DNA of 64,000 bases. Source: Emiliania huxleyi CCMP1516 (Eukaryota; Haptophyta; Isochrysidales; Noelaerhabdaceae). Position numbers and translations under genes: made by a program. The notes beneath the pieces are model-generated. The model was not told the DNA's origin and ran no database searches. It worked only from the letters and a program-made list of their open reading frames with translations. Below, piece after piece: positions 8,866 to 20,709 of this stretch. How positions within the stretch are numbered: the stretch's first letter is position 1; the number at the start of each line of letters is the position of its first letter. The stretch spans positions 116,944 to 180,943 of the forward strand of contig NW_005198391.1 in assembly GCF_000372725.1 (NCBI RefSeq), in the 5' to 3' direction.

Positions 8866-10365
8866 TCACTGCGCTTTGCTGGCGGCTGTCCTGGCAGAAG
8901 GCGTCGCCCTACTCGGGACGGACATCTGCTTGGCCTTCATGTACAAGAAGGCGCCCAGCAGTGCGAGGCCGATGCCCAGCCCATTGTACATGGTGACCGG
9001 GATGCCGAACCAGACGATGGCAAAGCCAATGTTTGCTACGCGCCGGCCGCAGTTGATGAGTCCGTGCGTCACGGCGTCGACCTGTCGGCGGAGGAGGAGC
9101 AGGGCGGGTGGCGGGCGGTGGGGCGGGGGAGCGGCGAGGGGCGGGGCGGACGAGCCTTCTCGAGGACGAGAAAGTTCATCTGATTGTTGATGTAGTAGAG
9201 CAGGCCGTTGAGGCAAAACAGCCGCGCCGGCTTGCCGCCAGCGCGGAAGAGCGAGACCAGGATCGGCCCCTCGAAGAAGAGGACCGCCGGCAGCAGCAGC
9301 AGCACGCCGTAGTAGTTTACGTGCAGGAAGAGCGAGGCGTTGTCCATGTTGCGCCCCAGCTCTGTCTTGAGCATCTTGGCGCAGATGGAGCGGGCGGCGT
9401 TGCAAATGTTGGATCCCAGCGCGAGGCTGAAGCCGACCCACGAAAAGCTCGCCTGCGGGCGGGGCTGCGCCGGTGGAGCGCAGCACGGCGGGCGCCTGCG
9501 CGGCGCGGCGCGGCGCGCGGCGCACCTCGGCCATCGCCGAGATGGAGACGCCGCCCACGATGGGAAGGAGCGAGAGGAAGATGGGCAGCGTCACGGGCGG
9601 CGCGTCGGAGAGAAAGAGCACCGTGAGCAGCATCGTCGCGAGCGGCTCGCCCGCCTTGACCGTGTCGACAAAGGAGGCGTTGACGGCGCCGAACGCGCCG
9701 TTCGTCATGCAAAAGCCGAGCGAGTAGACGAGCACCATGCGGTAGAAGCCCCACGTCTGCGCAGAGGCGGGCAGCTCCTTGTACCTCCTGCGGCACAGAA
9801 GCACGCGCGCCCGTCAGCGGCCGGCGGCACGGGCGGAGGCCCGCGCAGCTGGGAGGCCCGCAAGCTGGGAGGCCCGCGCGGCTGGGAGCGCGCGTCAGGG
9901 AGGCCGGAGGCCGGCAGGGAGGCCGCACCGGAGCCCCGCGACACGCAGCGCAAAGGTGCCAGCGGCGGTCGCACACACGTGCTGCATCAGCGTCAGCGAC
10001 ATCCACGGCGCGCGCCCCTTCTCAAACTGCTGGAGCGACTGTTTGGACGTCGAGTTGGTCAGCGCGCCCGTCACATACCACACCAGGATGTAGACAAGCG
10101 TCTGCGGCGTGAAGACTCCCGTCGGGAGCGCAGAGGCGTGCTGGCCGGGCGCCCAGGAGGACGAGTCGTTGGTCAGCGACTGCAGCCCGGAAGAGCGGCG
10201 CACATCTGGAGAGTCTGTGCCGCTGCCCACCGCGTCTAGGCCTTGCTGCAGCTCCTTTGGCGACGCCGTCTGCGACTCATCTATCTTGGCCAGCGAGTTT
10301 GGCCGCGGCAGCCGCGCGCGCGAGCTGAGCGGGCTCGGCGCTGACGGCGGGAAGGGGCGACACAT
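8866..10365 (-). CDS. triose-phosphate/sugar-phosphate translocator family (TPT, SLC35-like)
   Basis: Four exons join in frame: 9947-10365, 9526-9787, 9156-9452 and 8866-9081, giving 397 residues. Family landmarks in order: first TM exon LVYILVWYVTGALTNSTSKQ; FYRMVLVYSLGFCMTN; GGVSISAMAE joined to ASFSWVGFSLALGSNICNAA (the TELSFNW-type motif); and VDAVTHGLINCGRRVANIGF...NGLGIGLALLGAFLYMKAKQ, the C-terminal THS-NC-KR region of plastid and Golgi translocators. The ~90 residues before TM1 are Ser/Pro/Arg-rich. Members exchange phosphorylated sugars or PEP for phosphate, or act in the Golgi; which one cannot be told here. Introns 1 and 3 use GC donors, intron 2 GT. The start codon abuts a dispersed repeat. 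Confidence 0.85.
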
Positions 10366-10662
10366 CGCTGCCGGTGGGTCGGCGACGGAAGGAAGCGGTG
10401 TGCGTTTCCTGGGAATGCTGCCGAGCAGCTATCCTCGGACTCGTTCTCGCGAGAGCGATGTGCAGCAAGAAAAAAAGAGCCGCCCCGCGTCTCTTTCTCT
10501 TTTCGCCGGTTATAGGCGTTACTTAGGGCTTTTCACCCACGGTCTCGGTTGTTTGAGGGATTCATAAGACATAACATATCTAACCCGCTCTTTGGACGAG
10601 CCCCCACAGACAAGTCTTTCCCCGCATTTTCCATTCACACAGGGGACGCGAAGTTCTCAGGA
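10366..10662 (+). repeat. dispersed repeat, copy A
   Basis: About 295 bp running from the TPT start codon to the 3' end of the DUF1800 gene. The same sequence appears at 18800-18975 (+, right half only) and 20235-20545 (-, full). Shared words include gtgggtcggcgacggaagga and cataagacataacatatcta. The homology reaches exactly across the ATGTGT of the TPT start. Confidence 0.9.
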
Positions 10663-13600
10663 CCGAGCCGGTTGTTGGGTCGCTGCACCTGCCTCCCGTT
10701 GTTGAAGAAGGTGAGCTCGGTGCACGCCGGCCGCTCGTACTCGTAGAATGCGACCGCGCCGCTCGAGGGGTCGATGAGGCGGATGACGCGCGGCTCCTCG
10801 ACCTCGCACTCGTTTGAGCGATTCATGACCACGGGCTGGTTGTAAACGTCGTACTCGGTGAACAAGATCGTCGGCGCGTCGTGGCACGCGAGGTGCTGGG
10901 GCAGGACCACCTCCATCGGGAAGGTGCACGCCCCGTCGGAGCCGCGCGCGCACAGCGCGTCAAACAGCTGCGAGTGCGTCGCGTCCGGTGTGAGGATCGT
11001 ATCAGGTCGGTCGCCGATCCACCAGCTCCCGTAGATGGGCTCCAATCCGGAATTACTGGTGTAGATGGGCTCGGAGAGGCCGAGCGGCGCGGGCCGCGTG
11101 CCGAGGTAGCGGTACGTCGCGCCCTTGCGCAGCCACGCTTTGTCGGGCAGATCGGCGCACAGCGGGTACCTAGTTGCCGCAAAAGAAGGTGAGCTAGAGG
11201 TGAGTCGTCCGCGAGGGTGCCGGGCCGGGGAGGCCAGAGGAGAGGACTACAAGAGCGAGGAGTTGAGCCTGTCGCCGAGGTGCCCGCCAAAGAGGTCGTG
11301 CTTTGGGAAGACGTCACGGTACTTGCCGTTGAGCCGCATGGGGTCGATCAGATTGGTACTCCACCGGAGCCCACCGCCCATCTCGAGGTTTGCACGGAAC
11401 GGCTGCGTTTGGTATGGGGTCGGGGTTACGGTAAGAATCAGGGGCAAAGTGGGATGGGTCGGGGCTTTGAGCGTGCCTGCTGCTCGAAGCCGGTCCACAC
11501 GCGCGCGAACGAGAATAGGTCGCGCTCAGTGTAGGTCGGCACCCTCGCGCCCGCGTCGTCGAGCACGGGCGTGCCGTCCCCATTCAGCTTCCAGAGCCCG
11601 ATCGTGAAGAGCTGGAGGGACTCGCGCGCGAAGTTCTCGTCGGCGACCTGCAGCCGGTAAGAGTGGCACCGCGAGCCGATGAAGGTCAAGTAAGTTGCCA
11701 TCGCCGGGTGGTACGCCACCTGAGGTCGGGGTGGGAGGGGGTCGTATACGTCTGTGGGGTGCGATGCTGTTGTGGGATGGCGTGCGAGTGCGCGACCTCT
11801 TTGAAGACGTCGCGGAATCTCCCAAAGGCGTGGCGCACAAAGATGTCGTAGTACGCGAGCCAGATGTCGTGTATGTTGATGGTGTTGCCGCGATCGAGGT
11901 CGCCGTTCTCGATCGAGATCACAAACTGCTGCGAGAGCGCCCACGCCACGCGCTGGCGCAGCTGGTCGGGCGCGCTGAGCACCACGCTCGTATGCGCTGC
12001 CAGCTTCGACGGGGAGATAGTCGTCATCCAGCCGGGCGTGTAGTAGGGACGGTACAGGTCTGCGTTCCCCCATTTCACGTAGAAGCCGAGCAGGCTCTGA
12101 AAGAAGAAGTGATTTCCGAGCTCAGGAACCGCCGCCACCTCTCCGGGAGAGCCGCAAACCACGGGGCCGTCGGCTACCGTCGCCGCCTCCCTGACCGCCC
12201 CGAGCGCCAGGGCTACGGACGCGGACTGGCTGATGGACGGCAGCGCCGAGAAATCGGTCGCGTCGCCGAGGACACCGACCCACATGCTGCCTTGCAGGTA
12301 GGCCTCGGGATCGCTCCCCGTTTTGGTCCCAAACCGGCGGTCTCCGGCCTCGCCATAGACAATGGCCTTGGCGAAGTCGTGGATGTAGTCCTTAGTGCGT
12401 AGCGCATCTTGCAGTCGGATGAATGCCGAGCCGTTCGCGCCGACCGCGACAAACGGGTTTGGCATAGGGTCGCTGGGGCCGTACGCCATCGACAAGTACC
12501 CAAAGTCAAAAATTGTACGCTCGAGGGGGTGGACCTGCCGCCAGCAGCTGCCGTTGCGATCGTCGACGATGGCGCCGACCGTCGTGTTGGTCGCGACGCA
12601 CGCGTCGCACGCGCTCTTGTCCACGTACACGTCGCGCACGTCCGGGTTGCTCGGGTCGGCCATGTACCACAGGCGCGTGTCGGTCTCGAGAAACTTTGCG
12701 CGCCCCTCGGCGGTGCCCGCATAGCGGATCGCGGCGGAGAGACAAGCCTCCGTGGAATTGTCGAGCGCCGTCGGGCTGTCGTCGCCAGCGCACGACTCGA
12801 GGCGCAGCCAGCGCGATCGCATCCAATCCTGAGGGCGGTTCGAGCCCGCAACCACCCACGCCATCGCGGTCTCCCCCTCGCCGTACTGGCCGTTGCCCTC
12901 TGCGCCGCACGGCGACTCGTAGCAGCCATGTGTCGGGTGGCAGCGGCTGGGGTTGAGCGGCATGTCGACGACGGCGTACACCATCACCGATCCCTCGGTG
13001 TAGAACATCTGGAGCGTGCTTGCGTTGAGCGTGAGCGGCACGCTTGACCAGCGCGGAGCCTATTGGAAGACTCCAACATCAGATAGTCATGTGGCAAGAG
13101 ACCCGGACCTGCGAGTTCGCATGTGCGCCGCGCAGCTCGGCTCCCGCCGACAGGAGTGCTCGTTCAAAAACGTGCGCGGGGTTGCGGGGCACTGGGCGCG
13201 CCGCCCCACGTTGGCCCCGGCCCGCCTCGCCGGCCGCTCCAGGGAGTTGTCCAACGTCTGCATCCGGACATCGCGCCGGTAGTAACGGTCGCGGTGGCGC
13301 AGGAAGTGCGAGCCCGCCTTCTCGCCGAGCTCGCACGACACGCGAAGCCCCGCCAGGAGCACCGTGTCGGCGATGCCCGTCCGTCGCTCCTCGTACGAGT
13401 ACTCGGCCCGGAGGACCTCCTTGGGATCGCCCGCGGGCGGGATGCGCTGAAGCGTCGCGTCATCGTCGCCATTGACGTCGAGCAGGAGCGGCGGCGGCGC
13501 GCCGTCTTCAAAACCGATCGGCGGGTTGAAGATGTAGACCTGCTGCTTCGTGTCGCCAGAGCACCCGTATGGCTGGCCGCCGCGAGAGGGCTGTGCGCCG

Positions 13601-16600
13601 ATTGGGCCAAGAGTGATCTCACCGCCCACCCTCTCGTCCACCTGGCACACGAACCCTTCGAAGTCGCCGTCACTCAGGTTGAGCGGCGGCGCGTAACCGT
13701 TGACCCCCGAGTTCAGCAGCACCTCATGCACAAAGTTGGGCGAGTTGCCCTCCAGCCCAGCCGTGCAGTCCATCGCGCGCCCGTTGTAGTGCTCGAACGC
13801 CGTCTGCCCGGGCGGGTATCCCGACTCGTTGCCGCCGTAAGGAGCAAAGTCGCTGTGCGGGAAATCGCTCGCGTTGTAGCCGCGGTTCGGGTTGGAGTAG
13901 AAATCGAGGATCAGCTGCCTGCCGGCGGGGGTATCGGGGCCGGGGTATCCGGCGTGCTCGGCGGTCATTTCATTCAGCTGCGCGCAAGGCCCCTGCACGC
14001 CACCATGGCAGTGCAGCCCGTCCGCGCACGGGTCACCGTGGTAGTTTGTGTGCGCTCTCGCCTTGACCAGCCACACCGAACCGTCGGGGCACGTGCAGGT
14101 CCCGCCATACGGTAAGGGGTTATACGGCCAACCGCCGCTCAGGTAGCGAGTCGTCGACCACGAGCGGTTAACCTTTGCACGGAGCTCCCCGTTCACTTCG
14201 ATCACCACAAGCGTGCCGGTGCCGTCGAGCGAAAGGCGGATGGCCTGGCCAATGTCGCCCGCGCTGATCGCTTGCCGGTGCCAGCGCGTGCCCAGCGCGC
14301 ACGAGGGAAGCTCGACGCCCGAGATGAGGTTTTGACCCGGGAGGACGCGCTTCTGCGACCGCCTGCGTACATATGCGCGGAGCGAGGTCGCGTTCTCCTG
14401 CATCTGCTCGTGGACCCACTCGCGTGCCACACCAGCGTACGCGTCCTCACGCGCCGTGCCGCTCACGCCGTTGGCCGCTTGCTGCAGGCCCGTGCTCAGT
14501 CGGGCAATCTCGGCAGTTGTGGGGCCGAACGTGGTCTGCTCGAGAAGCTTCGCGGCGTACTTCTTAGCGCGAGACGCGTCGGCCGAATCGGACGACGCTC
14601 GGCGGCGCCGGAAAGGGGGGTCATCGGAGGCTTCGAGGCGGCGGGCACTATCCTGGTCTTCGTCCTCGGAGTACGTGTAGAGTCGGTACACGTAGCCGGG
14701 CGTCTCGATGATCGTCGTTGCGCACCACACGCTCGAGCAGCCATCCAGCTGCGCGATCGAAGGCGCGTCGTCGAATGACTCCCCTTCCATCGAGGTGGGG
14801 GGCACGGCCTCCCACGCTTCTCCGTCGTACGAGCGGGCGCGAGGGATCGGGACGCCGCTTGGCGGCGACGTCGGCACGAGCGATAGCTCGAGCAGTTGGC
14901 CGGACGATGAGAGGCGCAGCATCGCGACGCCCACCTTCAGCTCAGTGATCAAGTCGTTGAGATACCACTTGTAGCACTCATCGCGGTTCCCACCGCGGAG
15001 CCCGAACCGCGATGGGCATACAAACTTACGCTGCCGCACAGGCCCTCCGTTCCTCCGTACTCCGAAAAGCTTGGCGTACGGCTTGTTTGCAAGCCGTCGA
15101 ATCAAGGCGGGCAGGAACGTGTCGTTGTTTAGCCGCTGCAGGATTGCCTCCGCCTCCTCGGTGGAGTTGGTGGCGGTAAAGATGGTGAAACTGACCGTGC
15201 TATCATCCTCGCTCAGCCGCCGCGCGGCCGGGTCCTCATCGCCGGCCAGCCGGCGGCTGGTCGTCGCGTTGCAGTCGGTCGAGCAAGTTGTCTGCTCGGG
15301 AGACAGCTGTGCCTCCTCGACGTAGGCGTCACACACCTCCGTCTCGTTGACTGTCTCACAGGTACCGTCCACCTCAAAAGAGTCCTCCACGCCCGCCTGC
15401 TCCTCTTGCCCCGGTGAAGCGGGCGGCAGGGGCTGCGAGGGCGGCGGGGGCTGCGAGGGCGGCGGGGGCTCCGGCGGCGGGGGCTCGGGCGGCGGGGGCG
15501 TCGGCGGCGGGGGCGTCGGCGGCGGGGGCGTCGGGGGTGGGGGCGTCGGGGGCGGGGGCGTCGGGGGCGGGGGAGTCAGTGGCGGAGGCGGGGGCGGCGG
15601 AGGTGGCGGCACCTGCGAGGGCGAGGCCGACAGCGGCGGCGGCGGCGGCGACGCGGACGGAGGCGGCGGCGGCGGCGACGGCGGTGGGCACGCCAGTCTT
15701 TCGGCAAGGCGGCGCCGGTGCGCCTCTACCAGGTCCTGGCCAGGCGCAACCTGGAGTGAGGTGGCGCGAACGACGACCAACTGCGCCTCTGCCTCTGCCT
15801 CCGCGTCCGCCTCCGCATGCAGCAGCCGCATGAACCGCCTCCAGCCAGCGACGCTCTGCCTCATGATGCCCAAGGCCATCTTGTGGAGCCGCCTGTCAAC
15901 GTGGGCGATCTCCTTGGTGAGCGCCGTGTTGCAAGTTGCGATCGCCGCCTCTGCAGTGCTGGCGACAGCCCCATTGCCAGCGACATGGCTACCAGCGCCG
16001 CCCGCGAATCTCGAGAAGGCGAAATCGGTCGCAAAGGGCGAGGCGACCACGTACATCTCGCCCGTCCCGTCTATGGCCCCCTCTGCTTGGGCACTCGTGG
16101 TGAAGGTGCCTGAGTCTGGGTAGACGTCTAGACGGCCATAGCGCGGCAGCGGGTCGGCGATGCTCTGGCCGATCAGGCCGTGTGCATCCACCGATGACTG
16201 CGCAAGGTAGGAGAGCTCGAGGTCGCATCGATGCGTTGGACCGGACACTCGGTCGTGCACCTGGTCACCGTGCACGATGATCCTCCACGGCGCCCCCTCC
16301 ACGCTGCCCTGGGATGGGTTCACCACAATGGTGGCGGACGACAGTTTGACAGAGGTGAGCAGCCCGCCGCAGGTTCGGTTCCGGTTTGGCCCGAGCGCAA
16401 CCTCGCTGCCACCACAGCTTGTTTTGACGGCCCGCCAGCCCCAATTCTGCTGATTGAGCTCAGATGCGTGATAGCTGACGTAGGCCCACTTGCACGATGC
16501 GTTGCCAGCGACGAGGGCGGCGACGTGGACTTCAGTCATGAAGGTGCCGTTGACGAGAAGAAGACCGTCGTGCAGGGTGTAGAGCGCCTCCTCAAAGCGC

Positions 16601-16791
16601 GCATTGACGCTCAGGCCCGGTGTCGACAGGTAGTTGTACCAGCCCTGGTCCTTGCCACGGAAGTCGGCGCTGCCCCCGTGAGCAAGGTCAAGATGCGGAT
16701 CTTGTCGTGAGCGGGCGGTGACGCCCGCACAGGGGTCGTCAAAGACGGCGCTCGCCAGCCGCAGGATGACCGACAGCAACTTGACGAGCAT
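10635..16791 (-). CDS. giant secreted DUF1800 protein with VWD-like N-terminus and proline-rich stalk
   Basis: Best in-frame joining: exons 13132-16791, 11797-13059, 11477-11719, 11257-11402, 10635-11169, about 1,948 residues. Start chosen at 16791 because MLVKLLSVILRLASAVF is a good signal peptide. The region DPHLDLAHGGSADFRGKD resembles the start of a von Willebrand D-type domain. Next comes a TPPPP/EPPPP/SQPPPP stalk (15410-15690), as in hydroxyproline-rich wall proteins. Then the DUF1800 hallmarks: AAKLLEQTTFGPTTAEIARL, QLRQRVAWALSQQFVIS, YHPAMATYL, ADENFARESLQLFTIGLW and YTERDLFSFARVWTGF. Many NxS/T sites are present. DUF1800 function is unknown; an extracellular or cell-surface role is inferred. 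The final residues (PENFASPV) and the stop come from the dispersed repeat, so the 3' end looks replaced. Confidence 0.8.
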
Positions 16792-16795
16792 CGCC

Positions 16796-16900
16796 CGCCC
16801 TGCGCCCTGCGCCCCGCCCTCGCCGGGATGGCGATTCCTGCCGGCGACAAGTCGCCCGCCCTGCGCCTGCAGCCGCCCTCGCCGGGATGGCGATTCCGGC
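16796..16900 (+). repeat. short tandem duplication upstream of the DUF1800 start
   Basis: cctcgccgggatggcgattc occurs twice about 67 bp apart, with GC-rich linkers, in the presumed 5' leader of the minus-strand gene. Confidence 0.8.
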
Positions 16901-16942
16901 GACGGCCGAAGACGTCGTATGAACCAGACACCATCGGGACCC

Positions 16943-16972
16943 AACAGTGCGATACTTGGCTATCGCACTGTT
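16943..16972. other. perfect hairpin, 12-bp arms
   Basis: aacagtgcgata / tatcgcactgtt with a six-base loop (cttggc). It lies 152 bases upstream of the DUF1800 start codon. Could be regulatory or an element end. Confidence 0.8.
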
Positions 16973-16998
16973 GACGTACCGGCGGCTAAGGCCGAGTA

Positions 16999-17030
16999 GC
17001 CGGTGTTCACAGAGCTCTGTGAACACCGGC
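16999..17030. other. 32-bp perfect palindrome
   Basis: Two 16-base halves, gccggtgttcacagag and its exact complement, with no spacer. It carries tgtgaaca words like those in the introner core. It sits 27 bases from the preceding hairpin, between two minus-strand genes. Confidence 0.9.
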
Positions 17031-17214
17031 GAGAGAATTTTTCTCTGGACGATTTCTTCTACGAAGAAACGTTCAAAACACTCGGTGTCGAAACACCTCT
17101 CCGACGCGCTCGACTATAGTCATAATGGGATCTGAGTTCGGGGGATCTGCTACGTACTTTTAGCTTACTGGGAGAAAAGAGAGCGGGGGGTTGTTCTCTA
17201 GGCCCCTAAGGGCC

Positions 17215-18773
17215 CTACGCGCGGCGTGAGAGCTCGGAAGCGAGCTTTGCACGGCGATCGAGGATGGCACGGTTCACCCCCTTCACCGAAGCGATGGAGA
17301 TGCGTTCCGCGTGGTGTGACACAAATGAGAGGCGGGAGTGGGGAGGGTACGCGGTGTGGTCAACGCCCGAGCGTTGAGCCTTGCGCGCAAGGCGGTTGAT
17401 CTTTGCAACTGCTGGCGGCGAGAAGCCGCCGCCGAATGTCTCGTGGAGAAGCATGTTGAACTTGTTTCGTTTGGTAAAGATCCCATCATGGTAGTGGCCA
17501 CGCTGCGACTTGACGTAGCCTTGGCCGGTGGTGTGGTCGAACGCACGTTGACCACGGAACCCGCGTTGCTTGCAGCCCATGTTTGCAAGGCGGGCGCGCT
17601 CTTCGGTGTTGCCGAAGGCGAACTTGTCTCCAACGGAGCCGGGGTTGCCTCCGGTGTCGGCGCGGCCGACCCCAACGGGCAAGCCACCCCGGAGGGGGGT
17701 CCAAAGTTTGACCTCGCTGATCTCGTCTTTGCCCCCGGGAGCCTCGCCTGGCTCAGCCAGGTCGGTTTTGTAGCCCTCGTTGAACTGTTTGGTGAGTTCT
17801 GGTTTTTCGGCATCTCCCATAACGGGCCGGGAGACGGAGACGGCGTGGACACAATCGTACCAGGCGCGAAGTACGCCGTCGTGTGGGCGTCGGCGGGCGG
17901 CGTTGTTGAGAAACCAGTCGCCATGGTAGTCCTTTGCACCACCGACTGTGTGTCCCCAAGCTCGAGTGCCCGCGTGACGGTCGAGCGGCACTGCGAGAGG
18001 TGAAGGCCGTTTCGGCGTTGAAGCTCGCCGATGAATATGTCGTCCGGAATGCATGTGGCGTTGCTGCCGTCAAGTTTTGTGTCGAGCCACCGCCCCCCGT
18101 AAGGCTGCGCAGTTGAGACGTAGCGGATGGACTCGCGTAGACGTATTTTGGTGTCGCCGGGCTGCCAGTTGGCTGCCGTGTAGTCGTCGAGGGCGCGCCA
18201 CTCCTTCTGCAGGTCAAACCAGTTGCAGATAGTCTCGATGGCAGCAAGCGCCCGCGCGTGCGGGCTTCCTGATTTGCAAGTGCCATCGATGACTGATTCC
18301 GGTGTTGGAAGGGACTCAGAAGTGGGGAGGCTAACGCCCTTGGGGTAGAACTCAGAGAGTTTGCCGCCGCGCACGGTGTAGTAATTGTTGTCGTCGCGTG
18401 CAGCACGGATGGAGGCCGCCTCGTCCCGCTTGGAGAGCGCGGCTCTGTACGCGTTGACGGCGGCGTCTCGTGCACCGTATACCCGCCGGAGCGCTCGGCT
18501 TCGGCGAGGTCCGGGCTGCAGGCCACAAGCTTTGACCAGCATTTGAGGAGGGGATGGCTCAGGCGATGGCTCAGGCGAGGGCTCAGGCGAGGGCTCAGGC
18601 GAGGGCTCAGGCGAGGGCTCTGGCGAGCCAACGCGCGAGTCGGGTTTCGAACTGGAGCGTGGAGGCCAGTCGACTGCCGTCGGGCTCTTGAGCGGCTGCG
18701 CCACTGGCAGAGGGCAAAACTGGTCGAGTTGCATTTGTCTGGTAGGGCCGAGTGGTTCCTGCGTGTTAGTCAA
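17215..18773 (-). pseudogene. unknown protein in two overlapping frames
   Basis: The first frame (from 18773) begins MTNTQEPLGPTRQMQLDQF, contains a (SPEP)n run from a 12-bp tandem repeat, then ALAAIETICNWFDLQKEWRA and RESIRYVSTAQPYGGRWLDT. Around 17995 it turns into low-complexity sequence, while the overlapping frame takes over with AVPLDRHAGTRAWGH, KDYHGDWFLNN, RAWYDCVHAVSVSRP, QRAFDHTTGQGYVKS and KFNMLLHETFGGGFSPP, ending at 17215. A single frameshift joins them into roughly 520 residues. No domain recognised. Its position next to the inverted-repeat element suggests mobile-element cargo, but this is inference. A programmed frameshift is possible; an indel is likelier. Confidence 0.4.
18542..18630 (+). 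repeat. 12-bp tandem repeat, about six copies
   Basis: Units of gctcaggcgagg/gctcaggcgatg. On the minus strand it encodes Ser-Pro-Glu-Pro repeats of the unknown protein. Confidence 0.9.
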
Positions 18774-18799
18774 ACTCTTAATAGAAACCGCAGCAAGAG

Positions 18800-20545
18800 C
18801 CTCTTTTCGCCGGTTATATAGGCGTTACTTAGGGCTTTTCACCCACGGTCTCGGTTGTTTGAGGGATTCATAAGACATAACATATCTAACCCGCTCTTTG
18901 GACGAGCCCCCACACACAAATCTTTCCCCACATTTTCCATTCACACAGAGGACGCGAAGTTCTCGTTTCTCTCACTCCTCGATCGCTGCTCTGGGGGGAG
19001 GCGGGGCCCCCGGAGGCACCGTGCGCCGCGCAGCACCGTGGCAGCAGTGCGGAAACGGGGCCCCGGCACTCATACCAGCCAGACTCATACTCGCTCACAT
19101 ACTACCGACTTCCCGATTAAGTACGGTTAAGTAGAGGGCAGATTCGGAGAGATATCGAGGAGTACATACAGGTAGACCCTCCAACCATCAGAAAACTCCA
19201 ACCTGATCCGTCGTACTGACCGCCGACAGATCACTCCAGACAGCAGACAGGCCGACGCCTGCACGCGGCCGGCCGGGCGAGAGGCTTGACACGATCCGAC
19301 CCTGCGACCCTGACGCTGCTGCTCTAGCTATCAGACATGCGCTGCTGACTGCTGCCACAATGTGCGACCGGTGCTGACCCACTTGGCGGCCTTCCCGGTC
19401 AGTGGAGTGGTGAGGCGCAGTGCAGAGCTGTCGATCGCGCGACGCCGCACTGGTCCCACATCGGTGACACGAGACCACCACGTTTGCCGGTCCAAGAGAG
19501 AGCACTGGCGCTGTCCTGAGAAGGTGCATGGTCCCTCTTGACAGCCCATGCGCGCGAGGCTGTGTAGGCATAGCCTCGAGAGTGCCAGCAGCCAATCGCC
19601 GAGGCAGTTTGTGACGCGCATTGCGTCAGAAGCGTGCACGCGCTGGAAGGACACCTTCCTACTGGCCGTACGATCAGGTCGTCACTGAATGCTGGATACT
19701 AAGGCCGCGAGCTATGCAGGTGATCAATTGTGCAGCAGGGCACGGTCAGCAGCGCCGACAGGCTGTCGCAAGGCGTGACAGCATGGCCGTCCAGTACGTA
19801 CGCCGAATTCCCATGAAAACAAAAATCGCGCAAAAAAATCCCAAAGATCGGCGCCCGCGGCGGGCTGTGGGACCCCATCTCCCCCCCGCATGGGCACCCC
19901 TATGGGCGCCCGCCTCTCCCCAGAGGATCGCTGACTGCGTTTCTTTCTTGTAAAATTCTTTCTGTCTATCTGACCCAACACGAGCCCAAAACGACCCAGA
20001 CGCGGTCAGCAGCAAAAATGACAAATCACAGCTTTCCCCACGCCGCCACGCTTGTCACTTAAGCCTCTACGATTAGTAGACCGCGTCTGGGTCTGGTCTG
20101 TGCACTTGACCACTGTGGGTCTGCGCAGCGCTCTCGCCTCTCGGAGAGGCGCTTTGTACTCGGGTTTGGATGGTAGCGGGGCCCCCGCCGGTGGTTACTG
20201 ATACAAGAAAGAAACGCAGTCCGCGATCGAGGAGTGAGAGAAACGAGAACTTCGCGTCCCCTGTGTGAATGGAAAATGAGGGGAAAGACTTGTCTGTGGG
20301 GGCTCGTCCAAAAGAGCGGGTTAGATATGTTATGTCTTATGAATCCCTCAAACAACCGAGACCGTGGGTGAAAAGCCCTAAGTAACGCCTATAACCGGCG
20401 AAAAGAGAAAGAGACGCGGGCCGCGGCTCTGTTTTTCTTGCTGCACATCGCTCTCGCGAGAACGAGTCCGAGGATAGCTGCTCGGCAGCATTCCCAGGAA
20501 ACGCACACCGCTTCCTTCCGTCGCCGACCCACCGGCAGCGATGTG
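18800..20545. mobile_element. inverted-repeat (foldback-type) element
   Basis: The left arm 18800-18995 and right arm 20222-20400 are near-identical in inverted orientation (about 190 bp). The outer 145 bp of the right side, 20400-20545, match only the copy at 10366-10520. No transposase frame was seen in the 1.2-kb interior. The interior instead holds a second dispersed repeat (19650-19990). Non-autonomous foldback element or nested insertion. Confidence 0.6.
19650..19990 (+). repeat. dispersed repeat, paired with 60680-61020
   Basis: It includes ggaaggacaccttcctactg (19646-19665), then ggccgcgagctatgcaggtg and a ggcgggctgtgggacccc block. The other copy has the same order with many small differences. 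Confidence 0.85.
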
Positions 20546-20709
20546 TAGCCCCTTTTGCTGTGCACAATGTGTGGGAGTGCTGCCGACCGAAAGCAGCTAG
20601 CTCGTCTCCCGAGAGCGATGTGCGACGTGAAGAAGAAAAAAACTCTGCCGACGAAAGACGAAAAGAGACGACAAAGTATTCTCGTATCAGTAGTTAGTGT
20701 CGTGTCCAC

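Noticed and set aside
15410-15690. Gly-rich frame on the plus strand
   Set aside because: It is the antisense of the (S/T/E)PPPP stalk of the DUF1800 protein.
17215-18773. Programmed ribosomal frameshifting at the frame switch
   Set aside because: No slippery heptamer plus downstream pseudoknot could be recognised; an indel is simpler.
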